Positions 9,891 to 20,474 are shown, counted from the first letter of the stretch. The stretch: 21,480 nucleotides of DNA from Ophiothrix spiculata (GCA_000969725.1 JXSR01S002373.1); one strand, 5' to 3'. Notes: generated by a model not told the origin, from the letters alone. A program made the numbers and translations.

Positions 9891-10739
9891 CAGTGGCGGA
9901 TTTAAGGAAAAGGGCCCTATCAGCAACTTAAGATGGGGGGCCTTTTTAAAACAAAAAATGGTCGGAGGAAAATATGACATTTTTGGTTGTGCGCTAAGAG
10001 CGCGAAAAAAACCCGGTAAATTATTAACTATCACCTAAAGATTGCTTAAAAATCTTGAAATTCGAGCCAACAATTGTCAAAATTTTGCCATATTACGCGC
10101 AATTAAGGTTTGTGACTTTGGAAAAATGCCCCATACCTCCCTAGTGCTGCCCCTGGTTCCTAACTGGTAAAATTGACCCCACAAAACTTTTTAGTTTCTG
10201 GGCCAAGTGTTCTGTTTGGGCCCATGATGTTGCAAGAACACTGGGTTTTTCTATGAATCTTGGTGAAAATTCTTTTGAAGTATTGTTTTCTTTCCTTTCA
10301 AAAATATTTTGGGGCCATTTTAAGGGGGTCAGCAGCTGGTGACTTTGCTGATTCTTAAAACTACCAATGATAAGGGCCCTCCTTGGATCTCAGAAACACC
10401 AAGGCCATATTATCCGTTATAGCCCACCTTCACGAAGACCACCTTCTTGAGCAAATGTTAGGTTACTCTCCATGCTTATAAAATATATTTGTATGGGACC
10501 TGTGGGGCCCATGCAGTGTCCTTCACATGCCCTTAATCATGTTAATGGTGTGAAAGAACACTGGTTTCTCTTTAAAATTGTGAAAATAAACTCTTTGGCC
10601 GATATTTTTATATTTTTCCCTCTTTTCTTTTCCTTTTCTTTTTGTCCTTTTTTTTTGGGGGGGGGGGGCCCTGAGTGTAATATTTTAGTCAGGCCCGGTC
10701 AGCAATTGCTGACATTGCTGAGTGTTAAATCCGCCACTG
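9891..10739. mobile_element. Non-autonomous hAT-like transposon
   Basis: The 849-base element has perfect 14-base terminal inverted repeats: CAGTGGCGGATTTA (9891-9904) and TAAATCCGCCACTG (10726-10739). It is flanked by an exact 8-base duplication AACTCGTT (9883-9890 and 10740-10747). CAG...CTG ends and an 8-bp TSD are typical of the hAT superfamily. The interior holds two loosely related blocks with GGGCCCATG and AAGAACACTGG (about 10217-10260 and 10506-10570), suggesting internal duplication, and a T-run/G-run junction at 10648-10668. No transposase domain (BED finger, hATC) is recognisable. The perfect TSD and TIRs suggest a fairly young insertion. Confidence 0.93.
10648..10668. repeat. T9-G12 homopolymer junction
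   Basis: Nine T residues are followed by twelve G residues within the hAT-like element, after a pyrimidine-rich tract from about 10612. Likely length-variable. Confidence 0.9.
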
Positions 10740-10747
10740 AACTCGTT
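10740..10747. repeat. Right 8-bp target-site duplication of the hAT-like element
   Basis: AACTCGTT, identical to the left copy at 9883-9890. Confidence 0.93.
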
Positions 10748-11028
10748 AAAAGTGGTTGATGGAAGAAGATCACCGTCAACCGATTTGTTTCTACTGTAAC
10801 TCATATTTTTGTCACCATTTACCAGATCACTCATATCATCAATTATCCCTTATTAGAAACATGCTGAAAGGTTAGCCTTGTCTAATCTGATCAATCCATT
10901 AATTTAGTTTAAGTGAAATGTATTCTGTTCAATTCACATGACTTTCTCTGAAGCAATTTGTTCAATTTATTTATTTTTTCATTGGAATAATTTAATTTGC
11001 TTTTCAAAAAGTCATTCAAAGGTTTTGC

Positions 11029-11391
11029 TTAAAGGTGTAGGTTCCTATTTTAGTATGTGTATAATTTACTTTTAACTGATTGATCTTGTCCTCTGAAATG
11101 CATTTTGCAAGGTTTCAACCCTAGCTTGTGTCTTGTTTTCTCCTAAGAGGCAAAAGCAAGTATGCAACCCTTGGGGTGAGGCTGTTATGGAAATTTATTC
11201 AAAAGAAATGGAAAATAGGTACATATATACCAATTAATTTTACATTTTGTGCTATAACTACAAAACAATAAAGAAGTTTGAAGTGAAATTTTGGATTTAT
11301 AATCAGAAATATATGGGCTTTCATTTAGCATCAAAAAATATACTACTTCCGGTTGAGCCTGGGGGGATGAAAATGTGATTTACACCTTTAA
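11029..11391. mobile_element. Probable TTAA-flanked MITE with AGGTGTA ends
   Basis: TTAA at 11029-11032 is followed by AGGTGTA; the opposite end is TACACCT followed by TTAA (11388-11391). Only 7 bases of TIR are exact, so this rests mainly on the TTAA sites and on similarity of layout to 5298-5804 and 16234-16720. The interior is non-coding. Confidence 0.55.
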
Positions 11392-11488
11392 ACTGAAACT
11401 AATTTTGAACCAAGTCTTGATTCCTTTTTGCATGCAGACCTGTAACTTTGTTGTAAAATGACCTTTGCTTGAATATATGTTTTTGTTA

Positions 11489-11644
11489 GGCTGCGATCAC
11501 ATCAAAGTATACAATATTTGCTAAATGCTCCCGGGGGAGGCACTCATATGTTTAATGTTGGGGATCATTCCTGTCCATTTCAAATATGAGTGCCTACTCC
11601 AAGAGCGTAAAGTGAAAACCATATACTTCTATGTGATCGCAGCC
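11489..11644. mobile_element. Harbinger-like MITE with TTA target duplication
   Basis: GGCTGCGATCACAT (11489-11502) is the exact reverse complement of ATGTGATCGCAGCC (11631-11644), and the pairing continues imperfectly inward (AAGTATA/TATACTT). TTA flanks both sides (11486-11488 and 11645-11647). A TWA duplication and G-rich TIR start fit the PIF/Harbinger superfamily. An inner pair GGCACTCATAT/ATATGAGTGCC is also present. At 156 bases it is too small to encode anything; the 62-codon frame across it is chance. Confidence 0.82.
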
Positions 11645-12240
11645 TTAGGTTTTTGTAAAATTATACACACTCAAAAAACATTGTTATCTTCAAAAATAAG
11701 GACTTTTTTGTAAGAAACTGTTTTTGCTGTAATTCAAAACCAGTTCCAACTTTAAACTTTAAAGCAATACTGTAAAGTGTTAAAAATGAAGCGCCCCCTG
11801 TCACCCATGACTTTTTGATTTTTTTTTAGCTTACCGTGTTTGTTTTGGGTAGATAGTAATACACTCCAAATGATTTGACTAATATTCTTACTTTTTCTTT
11901 TATGGTCATTTGTTGAATTATATTTGGGATCCCGAATTTAATTCAACATGTATTAGTATAATAGCAAAGCATGCATGTGCTTTATATCCATTTTTTGAAA
12001 TGGCAAAACATTTTTTTGACAAAATACTCTTAACAAAGTTTTCAGATAGGCACATTCCTTCATTTTATGCTGTTTTACTAAAAACTAATTTTGATAGAAA
12101 AATTGTATAGTATTGCTTTCAACCAGACATAAATACAAAATTTATTTTGTGTTTCAAACCTTTAAATATAATAGGTATGGCTATTAATTGTCAACCCTTG
12201 CAGCAACCGGTCCTATAAAAAAATAGGCCAAGTTTACAAT
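11645..12240. other. Intergenic AT-rich sequence
   Basis: No gene or repeat structure recognised; the 66-codon frame at 11910-12110 has no recognisable domain. Confidence 0.5.
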
Positions 12241-12340
12241 AATTTATTGGACAATGTAAACAAAAATGCAGGACAGGGTTTGCATTTACAAACAATGGGC
12301 CCTGCATTCTGGATATTTGTTTATTCTGTCCAATAAATTG
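12241..12340. repeat. Small foldback repeat, dispersed family
   Basis: AATTTATTGGAC (12241-12252) pairs with GTCCAATAAATT (12329-12340), and AATGCAGG (12265-12272) pairs with CCTGCATT (12301-12308). Related single arms (TGGACAATGTAA...CAAAA or AATTTATTGAACATTGTAAA) appear near 14770-14795 and 19934-19962, so this looks like a dispersed family. Confidence 0.65.
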
Positions 12341-13013
12341 TTTGACCTGTTATGCTTACAATGTACATGTAGGGCGATTGCTTAACAACATTTTAGCGCT
12401 TGAGTGTTTTTTGTATGGGGAATTCAGATTGATGCCATGGGTGAAAAGTGTGGACATGATGTCAGGGAATTCTGATTAAATACGATGGGGTATCAAAAAG
12501 ACCACCAAGAAGGAAAGGAGCTTCAATGTATCAATGAACTTTTGCCAAGATGGTCACTCGTCCTTGTGTACATAATGGTGCAAAAATGATATCAATGGCA
12601 TACTTTCTATACAGGTGTCGATAGATGTCAACAACCCATCTTCGCTAACTAGATAAACTGCATGGAGAAATCAAAGATATGTGGCGTGATTCAATCACTG
12701 CATTTGAAGGGTTACAGCCCCGTAATTATATGATGACATGCACAAAGTTTAGACGTCTGATACCATTGTATAAGAGCTTAAGATCTCCTCTCTATGTTGA
12801 TACCAAAATTGTTTGTTTTTTAAAACAAGATACAATTTGGATTTTTTTGGCTAAAAGAAGACCTCTACAAAGAGTCTGTGGACAGTCCGTTTCAATTGGG
12901 AGAAATGTGTTACTTTGCACGGTGTAAACATGACTTGAGGGTCACATAATAAAATTATGTTCTTGGCTGTATATTTTCTTGGTGATAGATCTTTAAAACA
13001 CATGACATACCGG
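12341..13013. other. Intergenic sequence
   Basis: No feature recognised. The 82-codon frame at 12679-12927 shows no family motif or splice context that would support an exon. Confidence 0.45.
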
Positions 13014-13527
13014 TTAAAGGGGCATTGGACAAAATTTTGAAATTTTATTTGTGGATGATTTACACTTCATTAGAACAGTCAATTACCGGATATTGGGAAA
13101 ATTTTGATCAAAACCTTCAGAAAAGTCAAAAATTTGAATTTTATTTTGTTTGTCGATCTTGGGTATGAGGCTTTTCTGTAAGTTATGTATATGATATCAA
13201 GAAAGCCAGTATTTGTTTGTAAAACATTCCTTTAAACTTCACATCTAGATTGCAGATAAATCAAAAGAAATTTTGAGTTTCCAATAGATCTCCTTGAAAG
13301 GCCGTTTTTAAAAACTCAACTATAGGGGGCAGTATTTGTCGACAACGATAATAAAGAAAAGAAATAATATCCAAATATTTTGATAAATAGGGTTTTAATT
13401 TGACAATGAAACTTTGCATAGCACTGTCATTATTACTGCTAATATAATACTTTGAATGATGCAAACATCTCAAATTGCTTCGGGAAAAGTAAGGGAATGA
13501 TGCTGAACTTGTCCAATGCTCCTTTAA
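13014..13527. mobile_element. TTAA-flanked (piggyBac-type) MITE, copy 2, inverted
   Basis: TTAA (13014-13017) then AGGGGCATTGGACAA (13018-13032); the far end is TTGTCCAATGCTCCT (13509-13523) then TTAA (13524-13527). One base differs between the TIRs. Interior blocks match the 5298-5804 copy in reverse orientation, including TATCGTTGTCGACAA and AGATTGCAGATAA. Two overlapping open frames on the - strand are repeat-derived. Confidence 0.9.
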
Positions 13528-14843
13528 CCATGCATTTTGTTGTAAGGAACTGCGGTACCAACTTACTACATATAAACTCAAACAAGTAAGCATGCTGCTG
13601 AAAAAATGCCAACAAGTGTAAGGACAAGTTATTAAGGAATACTATTTTATTCGACAAAAATTCTGTACATAAAACATGTTCATATTCAAATAATTACTTT
13701 AGTATTTACATAGATGGTTGAAATTTCCTAAGCAACAATATATATAGGCTTACATTGTACAAGGGGCTTACAACAATACTTAAGATAATTTTTGGTACAA
13801 ATATCTTCAATGAACTTGATATTGTCACTCCTACTTTAAATATATCTAGTATTATAGTAATATATGTAAAGATTTGATTATAATTGAATACCGGTACCTC
13901 AGAAGTTTTCATGAATTTAGGTAGTGAACATGAAAATGTGAAATAAAAAAAAATATAAAAACCCATGTGCAAATTTTGCAATTTTTTTAGTACCATACTG
14001 GTAGTACTTACTGATCCAGGGGTAGAATTTCGCGGAGGGTTGCTGACTCGCCCTGATTGAATTTGCGAGAGTCTTTGGACTCTACTCTCTTCTATTCAGT
14101 TTGTGTGAATTATTCAACAGTTTACGAGAATCTAACTGGACTCTTTGGCTTTTGTTTGCGTGAGTCTTTGCGCGAGTAGACTCTCGGACTCACACCAAAA
14201 TTCTAGCCTTGCTGATCAGCAGCACAGAGGGCAAAACTAGGAAGTTCACATAATTATTTTTATTGTGAAAATATTTTATATTTTGGTCCAAAGAAACTTT
14301 ATCAGCTTGACATAAATATTTTATGGAAAACTACAAATTTTCACAATATTGCAATCCAAGGTACTCTTATAGTTAATATTCAATTTTCAAGGCACACAAC
14401 ATGTTATGCATGTAAGCACTTGTACGATGTATTCTTTCTCATTTCTTACTTGTACAACACACAAGCCCCTACATTTGTAAATTGAACTTTATCTTTATCT
14501 TTGACTGCAGCAGAGGCTGAGCCAAGGCTTTTTAAAGTATTTGGAAGAAACCTATTTAATAGCCCTATTTGAAAAGGTCTCACAAGTTATAATTTAACAA
14601 AATAAAGCTCAATGCATGGAAGATTTATTAAAATTTGCACAAATTGGACGGATTAACAAAATTGCATAGAAAAATGCATAGCTATGGCTTCATTTAATAT
14701 TACAAACACTGTTTTGGTAGAATATAAATATAAATGTAATAGACTACAAAATAGAACAAGGCCAAACAAATGGACAATGTAATCAAAATACAGGGCCCAA
14801 ACACTTGTAAATTATGCAACCCCACCCCCTGTGTACATGTACA
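13528..14843. other. Intergenic sequence with a GAGTCT-rich patch
   Basis: Mostly featureless AT-rich DNA. Between about 14020 and 14205 the words GAGTCTTTG and GACTCT recur, bounded by GGTAGAATTT and AAATTCTAGCC, suggesting a degraded foldback element. The 96-codon hydrophobic frame at 13706-13996 (-) looks like an AT-composition artefact. Confidence 0.45.
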
Positions 14844-15245
14844 CTACCACTCGGAAAGTATTTCGGTATTGTTGAAAATGTTCAGAAACCTCATTTTTTT
14901 ACATTTAACGACCTAGATTCAGTATAGGTGACTTATTTATTCAATATTAATAAATCAATGTTTCTTTTGATATTTGATCTTCAATTGCCATAAAAATGGC
15001 TGATTTCATGGACCATATACAAACACACCACAAGTGCAAATCTCATTAAAATGCAACATATCAATTTTTCATAACCTCATTTGCAAGTTTTAAAACAAAT
15101 GCGCAGAAATGTAAACTCTGATTTTTTATGTGCAGACAAATGTAGTAGTAATATGCACTACACGCCATATTTTCAAAGGCAATGAATGCAATTCCGGATT
15201 AGTTAGTGCGATAAATTTGAGATATGGCTGAATAAGTGGGAGTGG
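14844..15245. mobile_element. MITE with GGAAAGTATTTCGG ends, copy 2, inverted
   Basis: Read on the - strand this matches the 6790-7300 element: the CTTATTCAGCC start, GGAATTGCATT, ATGAGGTTATGA, TCCATGAAATCAGCC and GAGGTTTCTGA blocks occur in the same order. The TIR motif is CGGAAAGTATTTCGG at 14852-14866, and this copy has lost the matching TIR at its right side. Borders are approximate. Confidence 0.7.
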
Positions 15246-16233
15246 TACAGTAGTCCTGTTTACATTATCCAAGAAATCTTTGTTTGGCCTGGAAGCAGTT
15301 AAATTTGATTATAAAGTTTCTTCACAGTGTATCTTCAGTGCACATGTAAGCACAGAGACCAAGCAATTATAGGCCTACATAGATACACCGGCCAAGTTCC
15401 AGCAAACTGGACTTTTTGAATGCAAAAACCAAAAAGGAGAGTTTGATACCGTACCTTAAGATCATTTCCTTGATTACTCTCAAATAACTTATGTCAAATG
15501 AGCAATGTGGCAAATAATTTTAGACTTTCAAGAAGAACTTTTGCTGGAACATGTTTGTGATATATATTGTAGGCTATATATATATGTCTTTATATTTTTT
15601 TGTTCATCATGCTCAATATCACAAACGCTATAAAAGATCAGCTTCAAATGGAAACACCAACTTTAAGAAACTGAAGAGTAACAAAAATTTCATGATTTTG
15701 GGCCAGTTTAATGCAGGACCCTATACTTTTCTAATCTGATAAAACTAAAGGCAATTAAAAACACTGAAAACACTCTACATTTGTATGTGTACTCATTACA
15801 CAATGAATGTGATCAGTTTGCTAATTTGCAAGCAGGAGAATTCTCAGGACTTAGTGTTAAAATTGAAGTAGAGTATTGTTTCACAAATTAAGGCAAACAA
15901 GAAAAACATTTCCAAAGAAAAACATCTGTTCACATTTTCAAAGATAAATTAGAAAGAGACATTTCAAATAAGTAATCATATTTTGTAAACCTGCATTTAA
16001 ATTGTTTTCAAATATTTATAGCTGGCAAAGAACAACTTCAATAAACTTTAATACAGAGACATACAGAAACATTTTGAAACAAAATCTGTTCAGAGTGAAA
16101 AGAGAGCTCTAAAATCATTTCAGATGTCTTGAGTTAAGGTAACAGATTTTATTTCATTGCAAACATGTAATGTTTCTGTAATATAAGACAATCATTACAT
16201 TTTTTTTAAACGTGACATTTCAGGTGCACACCA
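15246..16233. other. Intergenic AT-rich sequence
   Basis: No gene, RNA or repeat structure recognised. Confidence 0.5.
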
Positions 16234-16720
16234 TTAAAGGGACTGGCCTAGATTCTTCCCACTAATTTTTTACCTACACATTTTTTTCAATAGAACATAG
16301 TACCTACTAGTAAGTTTTTCCATAATTTTGAGGAATATCAGAGAAAATTGCAATTCTTTACCAACTTTAATTTTTGACGCCAGCGCAAAAAATGTTGTGA
16401 AAACAGTGTTTCTAGTTCAAGTTTTAAAAAGATCTTTTCTACACCTGTGATGTTACCTGTAAACAAATTATTTTTGATGAAATTGTTTTTCTCTTAATGT
16501 ATGCATTATCTCAGCTAGGAGCTTTGTTTGATCTTTTATCTGGTAAATCCATCTGAAGTATAGTCACACGTACACCACCATCACAGAATAATTGTAAATT
16601 AATTCTCTCTTTCACCATTTCTGTGTAATTTTTTTTTTTGATTTACTTCACTTTTAAGCTTTATTTAGAGCATTTTCGAAAGTTTTTCATTCTAAGTGGA
16701 ATCTAGGCTAGTCCCTTTAA
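16234..16720. mobile_element. TTAA-flanked MITE, second family
   Basis: TTAA (16234-16237) is followed by AGGGACTGGCCTAGATTC (16238-16255); the other end is GAATCTAGGCTAGTCCCT (16699-16716) then TTAA (16717-16720). The 18-base TIRs differ at one position. The interior is unrelated to the 5298 family, though both begin AGGG. It lies just beyond the likely 3' end of PACRG. Confidence 0.9.
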
Positions 16721-16779
16721 GTTAATAAGATAGGCCTACTATAAATTTGTAGTAAACAAAGAAAATGTGTAGAGAAATA

Positions 16780-16785
16780 TTTATT
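16780..16785 (-). terminator. Candidate PACRG polyadenylation signal
   Basis: TTTATT on the + strand reads AATAAA on the - strand, about 180 bases after the PACRG stop. It is the first standard signal I find downstream. Confidence 0.5.
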
Positions 16786-16962
16786 TAACACTGAAATAAA
16801 TGTATTTGAATTTCCCTGACTTAAAACTTGTAATGAAGTTGATTGTTTACACAGACGTTATTTCCAAGCACAAAAATACCAGAATCGATTACCTCGAAGT
16901 AAAGTTCATCCAGAGTTGTGGCATTGACAAATCATCAGTTCGATAATTGCCACAAAAAATTG

Positions 16963-17445
16963 TTAATTCATCATACACGACTCGTATGTGGGAATCATGT
17001 ACTTAATATTGATATAGGCATCTTCACCGCCATGTAGTTCAAATGCTTCTAGAGTTTCTTGAATCAAATCACCGATATTTTCTCTCCTCTGCTGGCCGTA
17101 ATCGATACCATCACCTGAATTCAAGTTTTCCTGTTTGAAGATGTTTAGAATAGGAAGAATTTGACGGTAATAAGGCACCAATGCTTCGCCGACCATCTCC
17201 GCCGATACAACAAGATGCTGTAATACTTTTAATGTGGTGCACATGACTTTTTTATTGCGCATATGCAAAGCGCTCTTTATTGGGATGATTAACTGTGGGA
17301 TGACTGCTACAATCTTGTTGCCTCCATGCTCTAACATGTCGTGGACACCTTGTCTTGCAAAGAATTCATAAGGATGTGTTGTTTCACAAAGGCCATCGAA
17401 GAACATCGGTAAGTAGTGATGGTAATCTAATTTCTCTATTTCAAC
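16963..17445 (-). CDS. PACRG: PACRG exon 2 (parkin coregulated gene protein, C-terminal 160 residues)
   Basis: The exon opens directly after a CTACAG acceptor (17451-17446) with [20 protein letters not shown] and closes with YESCMMN and TAA at 16963-16965. Signature stretches of PACRG are present: [64 protein letters not shown] and [22 protein letters not shown] is an alpha-helical repeat protein that with FAP20 forms the inner junction between A and B tubules of axonemal doublets. The whole conserved body is in this one exon, whereas the human gene divides it among several. There is no frameshift or stop. Joined in phase 0 to the exon at 20106-20318 it gives a 231-residue protein, slightly shorter than human forms because the variable N-terminus is short. 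Confidence 0.97.
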   Translation of the reverse strand, partial: VEIEKLDYHHYLPMFFDGLCETTHPYEFFARQGVHDMLEHGGNKIVAVIPQLIIPIKSALHMRNKKVMCTTLKVLQHLVVSAEMVGEALVPYYRQILPILNIFKQENLNSGDGIDYGQQRRENIGDLIQETLEAFELHGGEDAYINIKYMIPTYESCMMN

Positions 17446-17890
17446 CTGTAGAAAAGCAAAATGAAAATCATACAATATCAATGAGGCAACATGTACATTG
17501 AAAACAGCAATTTATAGTTACACGCAAATGCCTGATTTTGAAAGTTGCACAGATAGTAGACCTACAATATGTACATTTTCTTCTAAAATATTCTGAAATC
17601 ATTCCTGGTTACAGTCACGACCTTCCAGGTAAATTTTCACTTGCAAAGGGCAAACTTTACTCTCACATGTGCAAGTGAAACCTGTTGATACCAAGCCCTG
17701 TATTTACAGGGATGACAAGTCAGTACTCTGTAATAAGGGCATTGCACTTTTATACCGTATGTAGGCCCTCGAAAGGTACATAGACAAGTGATGGGTTATG
17801 TCGCTACAGGAGCAAAAAAAAAAAAGGGCTACCAAATATTCTATCGCAAATAGTACCTTAATAAATGAAATCTAAATTTATTGTTAAATA

Positions 17891-18049
17891 CAGTGGAACC
17901 TCGTTAACACAAAAACCCTGATAACACAAAATAGTTGTTTGGTCCCAAGTGTACATTTTCTATGTGAATCCAGTTGGATAACACAAAATCCTGATAACAC
18001 AAACTAAAATCATTGTCCCCAGTGATTTCGTGTTAATGAGGTTCCACTG
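17891..18049. mobile_element. pogo/Tigger-like MITE in the PACRG intron
   Basis: CAGTGGAACCTCGTTAACAC (17891-17910) pairs with the right end TGTTAATGAGGTTCCACTG (18031-18049, about one mismatch), flanked by TA on both sides (17889-17890 and 18050-18051). CAGTGGAACCTC ends with TA duplication are characteristic of the pogo/Tigger branch of Tc1/mariner. The 159-base body repeats GATAACACAAA. It is only a MITE, with no coding capacity. Confidence 0.9.
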
Positions 18050-18391
18050 TATTAGCATATAAAACATAGTTCCTAATCCAGGGATTGTCTTTTAAGGTGC
18101 TACAGAGTTTTACTCTTCTTGATTGCTCTTCCCAATTGCTCTAGGTGGCCTATGGAGCTCCTCTTAGAATTGTGAGAGGTTTCCTATCGTTCTTGCTTTT
18201 AGCATCTGCTTTGCTTTCATTATGCTCACCTAAACAGCTTCAGGAGAGTCATTTAATGCTTGCCAGCAATTTTCATAAGACAAAACCTGCTAATCATTGC
18301 AATTTGATACATGTGAATTTATCAAGAGATTTTTCACTCAAAAATATTTTATATGCCCAGGAAAGTTGAGAATCCTGATATATACCGTACC

Positions 18392-18403
18392 GTATCATGA
18401 TAC
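18392..18403. repeat. 12-base palindrome GTATCATGATAC
   Basis: Perfect self-complementary word inside a CCGTATCATGATACTCGG context, possibly the core of a decayed foldback element. Confidence 0.5.
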
Positions 18404-19115
18404 TCGGTATGTAATATCTAAAATTAGTTATGCTTGTTGTTGAAAACAAGTTCTACACAGTGATGGCTAATTAAAAGTACAAATGTATGTGTAGGGCTTT
18501 CACTATGACAACTGTCAGTCATACAACTCAAGAACACATAGGACACTCTTAGAATGTCAATTAATTATTGATCCATTTAGATATTAAAATTACTCATTGT
18601 GCCAATATCAAATTAAGTGTACTTCGGCCTAATAAAAATGTCATGTTGTTGTCATTGGCATTTGAATGGTCCTCTTTGACAAGGTTTTTGACAATTATTG
18701 TATAAAAGTAAAGTTACAACATTTTTCAAATAATTCTTGACAAAAAACCTCTGAACATAGTATAGACCCATAGTAAATTTGAAATTAATGAATTAAAAAA
18801 AGCAAAGCTAAAAAAATAAGCATTGAAATGATTACACATTTGGCTATGATAATTAATCATTGTTTTTGGCAGTTATGCGTGAACGGTATTTTTCATGCAG
18901 ATGCTGCGATATCTGACGTGAGCGTAGTCTAGATTTCAGAGATTGTGATAGTATGCGTCTACACTCATGTCTCGTGACTTAAGCACTCACAATTTCACAA
19001 ATTACATCCACAAACAATAATAAGAGTCATGAGCAAAGTAATGACCCGGACCATCACCACCTTTCATTGTAAATCCATCTACACTCGTGTGAGAGACTGC
19101 TACATGAGCGCTAAG

Positions 19116-19266
19116 ACTATTGTTGCTGGATTTAATTCGTGAACGCGTACTCAAAGTCTTGTGCGTAGACGCGAACACAACAACCTTGAAAATGTACGTC
19201 CGCGTCACCGACCACTGCGTATTTGGTAAAGGCACGCGTTCACGAATTAAATCCAACAACAATAGT
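19116..19266. mobile_element. Foldback MITE with 33-bp TIRs in the PACRG intron
   Basis: 19116-19148 (ACTATTGTTGCTGGATTTAA onward to GAACGCGT) is the reverse complement of 19234-19266 with one mismatch. The 85-base centre is CpG-rich (GCGTAGACGCG, GTCCGCGTCACC) compared with the AT-rich flanks. No certain target-site duplication, so the superfamily is not assigned. Confidence 0.85.
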
Positions 19267-19431
19267 TGTAAATCCACAAATTTTCATTCATTGCCATCAT
19301 GTTCATTGCAGTTGTCATCATTATAATGCACTGGCACTGACTGTTCATCATCATTTTATCATTTAGTAACAAGATTTAAAAGGGAAAAATATTGAAATGA
19401 AAAATTTTCCCCATAGACTTACACACTTAAG

Positions 19432-19455
19432 AAGTCTGCTGAATTCTGCAGACTT
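19432..19455. repeat. 24-base palindrome centred on GAATTC
   Basis: AAGTCTGC (19432-19439) and GCAGACTT (19448-19455) flank TGAATTCT, giving a near-perfect palindrome. Confidence 0.7.
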
Positions 19456-19716
19456 ACCATGGTAAAATCTGGCCCTGATCAAACGGTTTTAGGCAATTTT
19501 GCAAAATCTTCTTTTTGCTCTAACTTTAAAAGTAAACGTAGAAAGTTGGTTGAACCACCATTTTGTTGCAAATTTTGTCACCTTTATTATAAATTCACTT
19601 TCAAGAAAATATTGCAATTTTCTAAATTTTATGAACATACCTATTTAAGGGGACCAATATAGAAGAGGATTATAAAGAAACTGACAGAGGATATATCAGA
19701 TTTTAGGGGAACTTTT

Positions 19717-19750
19717 AACCACTCTCTAGTAATTAAGGAGAGTGATTAAC
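19717..19750. repeat. Short hairpin
   Basis: TTAACCACTCTC and GAGAGTGATTAA pair across a 10-base loop, with a single mismatch. Resembles the core of a small TTAA-ended palindrome. Confidence 0.55.
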
Positions 19751-20105
19751 TTAAGGGGAGCAGCACAAATCAATGACAATGCAGCATACCGGCATTTGAA
19801 AATAATCATTGGCACTGCCACACTGACTGGCATGCTGGTTTACCTGTACTGCCACTGGCACTGTTATTACATGTGTAGCGCCTTATTGAAACTCGGTCCC
19901 TGTGTCTGTGAGACTGTGATAATGTTACAATATTAATTTATTGAACATTGTAAACAAAAATAATTATGCAACCACCATCACTACTCTGAATGTTTTATTT
20001 GCATTCTTATGATTGACATGTCAAATGTTGAAATGATGAATCGACCAAGATGAAAATTCTGGTTACAAGATAAATAAATGCACGTCAAATAGACTAAATA
20101 CGCAC

Positions 20106-20318
20106 CTTCCATGCAATCTTATTGCCCTTTGTGTCGTGTTCTAGAGCTATCGGAAAATCTCCTCTCTCGTAGAATTTTCTGAAATCAGTTGGTTGGACCG
20201 TCCTTTCTTTGGTTGCACCAGCAGCTTTTGGTGGAATGACTGAAACATTTTTCATTTGAGATTTTATTGTAAAACCTTCCGCCTTTATTGCGGGTTTGAT
20301 CTTTGTAGCAACGCTCAT
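20106..20318 (-). CDS. PACRG: PACRG exon 1 (N-terminal 71 residues)
   Basis: The exon starts at an ATG with A at -3 and reads [20 protein letters not shown], continuing through [20 protein letters not shown] to [20 protein letters not shown] and AWK. The [11 protein letters not shown] and LEHD(S/T)KGNKIAWK stretches are conserved PACRG sequence and lead into [13 protein letters not shown] of exon 2, as in the human protein. The coding part ends at AAG (20108-20106) before GTGCGT. The first 13 or so residues are variable in the family, so the chosen start rests on it being the first ATG in frame before the conserved EGFT(I/V)K segment. Confidence 0.95.
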
Positions 20319-20474
20319 GATTTCTGTACTTGAGAGCAGAAACGAAGAAGGTTTTTGCCGTTGTCCCTGTTATAACTCTGTACACGTTAGATACCAGTAG
20401 CCGTCTTTTACAATGAGGAAAATCATTGATCTTTTCACCTTCGTGTGTACGTGTTTACAACTCCGCTAAACAAA

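Larger units (their letters stand above)
17446..20105 (-). other. PACRG: PACRG intron
   Basis: A 2660-base intron with donor GTGCGT (20105-20100 on the - strand) and acceptor TTTTCTACAG ending at 17446, phase 0. It contains a pogo-like MITE (17891-18049), a foldback element (19116-19266), hairpin pairs near 18682-18748 and 19717-19750, and a 24-base palindrome at 19432-19455. Its short open frames are not gene-like; the 19002-19326 frames come from the foldback element. Confidence 0.9.

Noticed and set aside
13706..13996. 96-codon hydrophobic frame on the - strand
   Set aside because: Composition (Phe, Ile, Tyr, Lys) is that of random AT-rich DNA; no motif and no splice support.
5298..15245. 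Possibility that the inverted MITE pairs reflect one large inverted duplication
   Set aside because: The order of the two pairs is not mirrored and the sequences between them do not match.
20413..20469. Short + strand frame MRKIIDLFTFVCTCLQLR considered as a parkin first exon
   Set aside because: It ends in a stop without a donor site in a sensible place and has no likeness to parkin.
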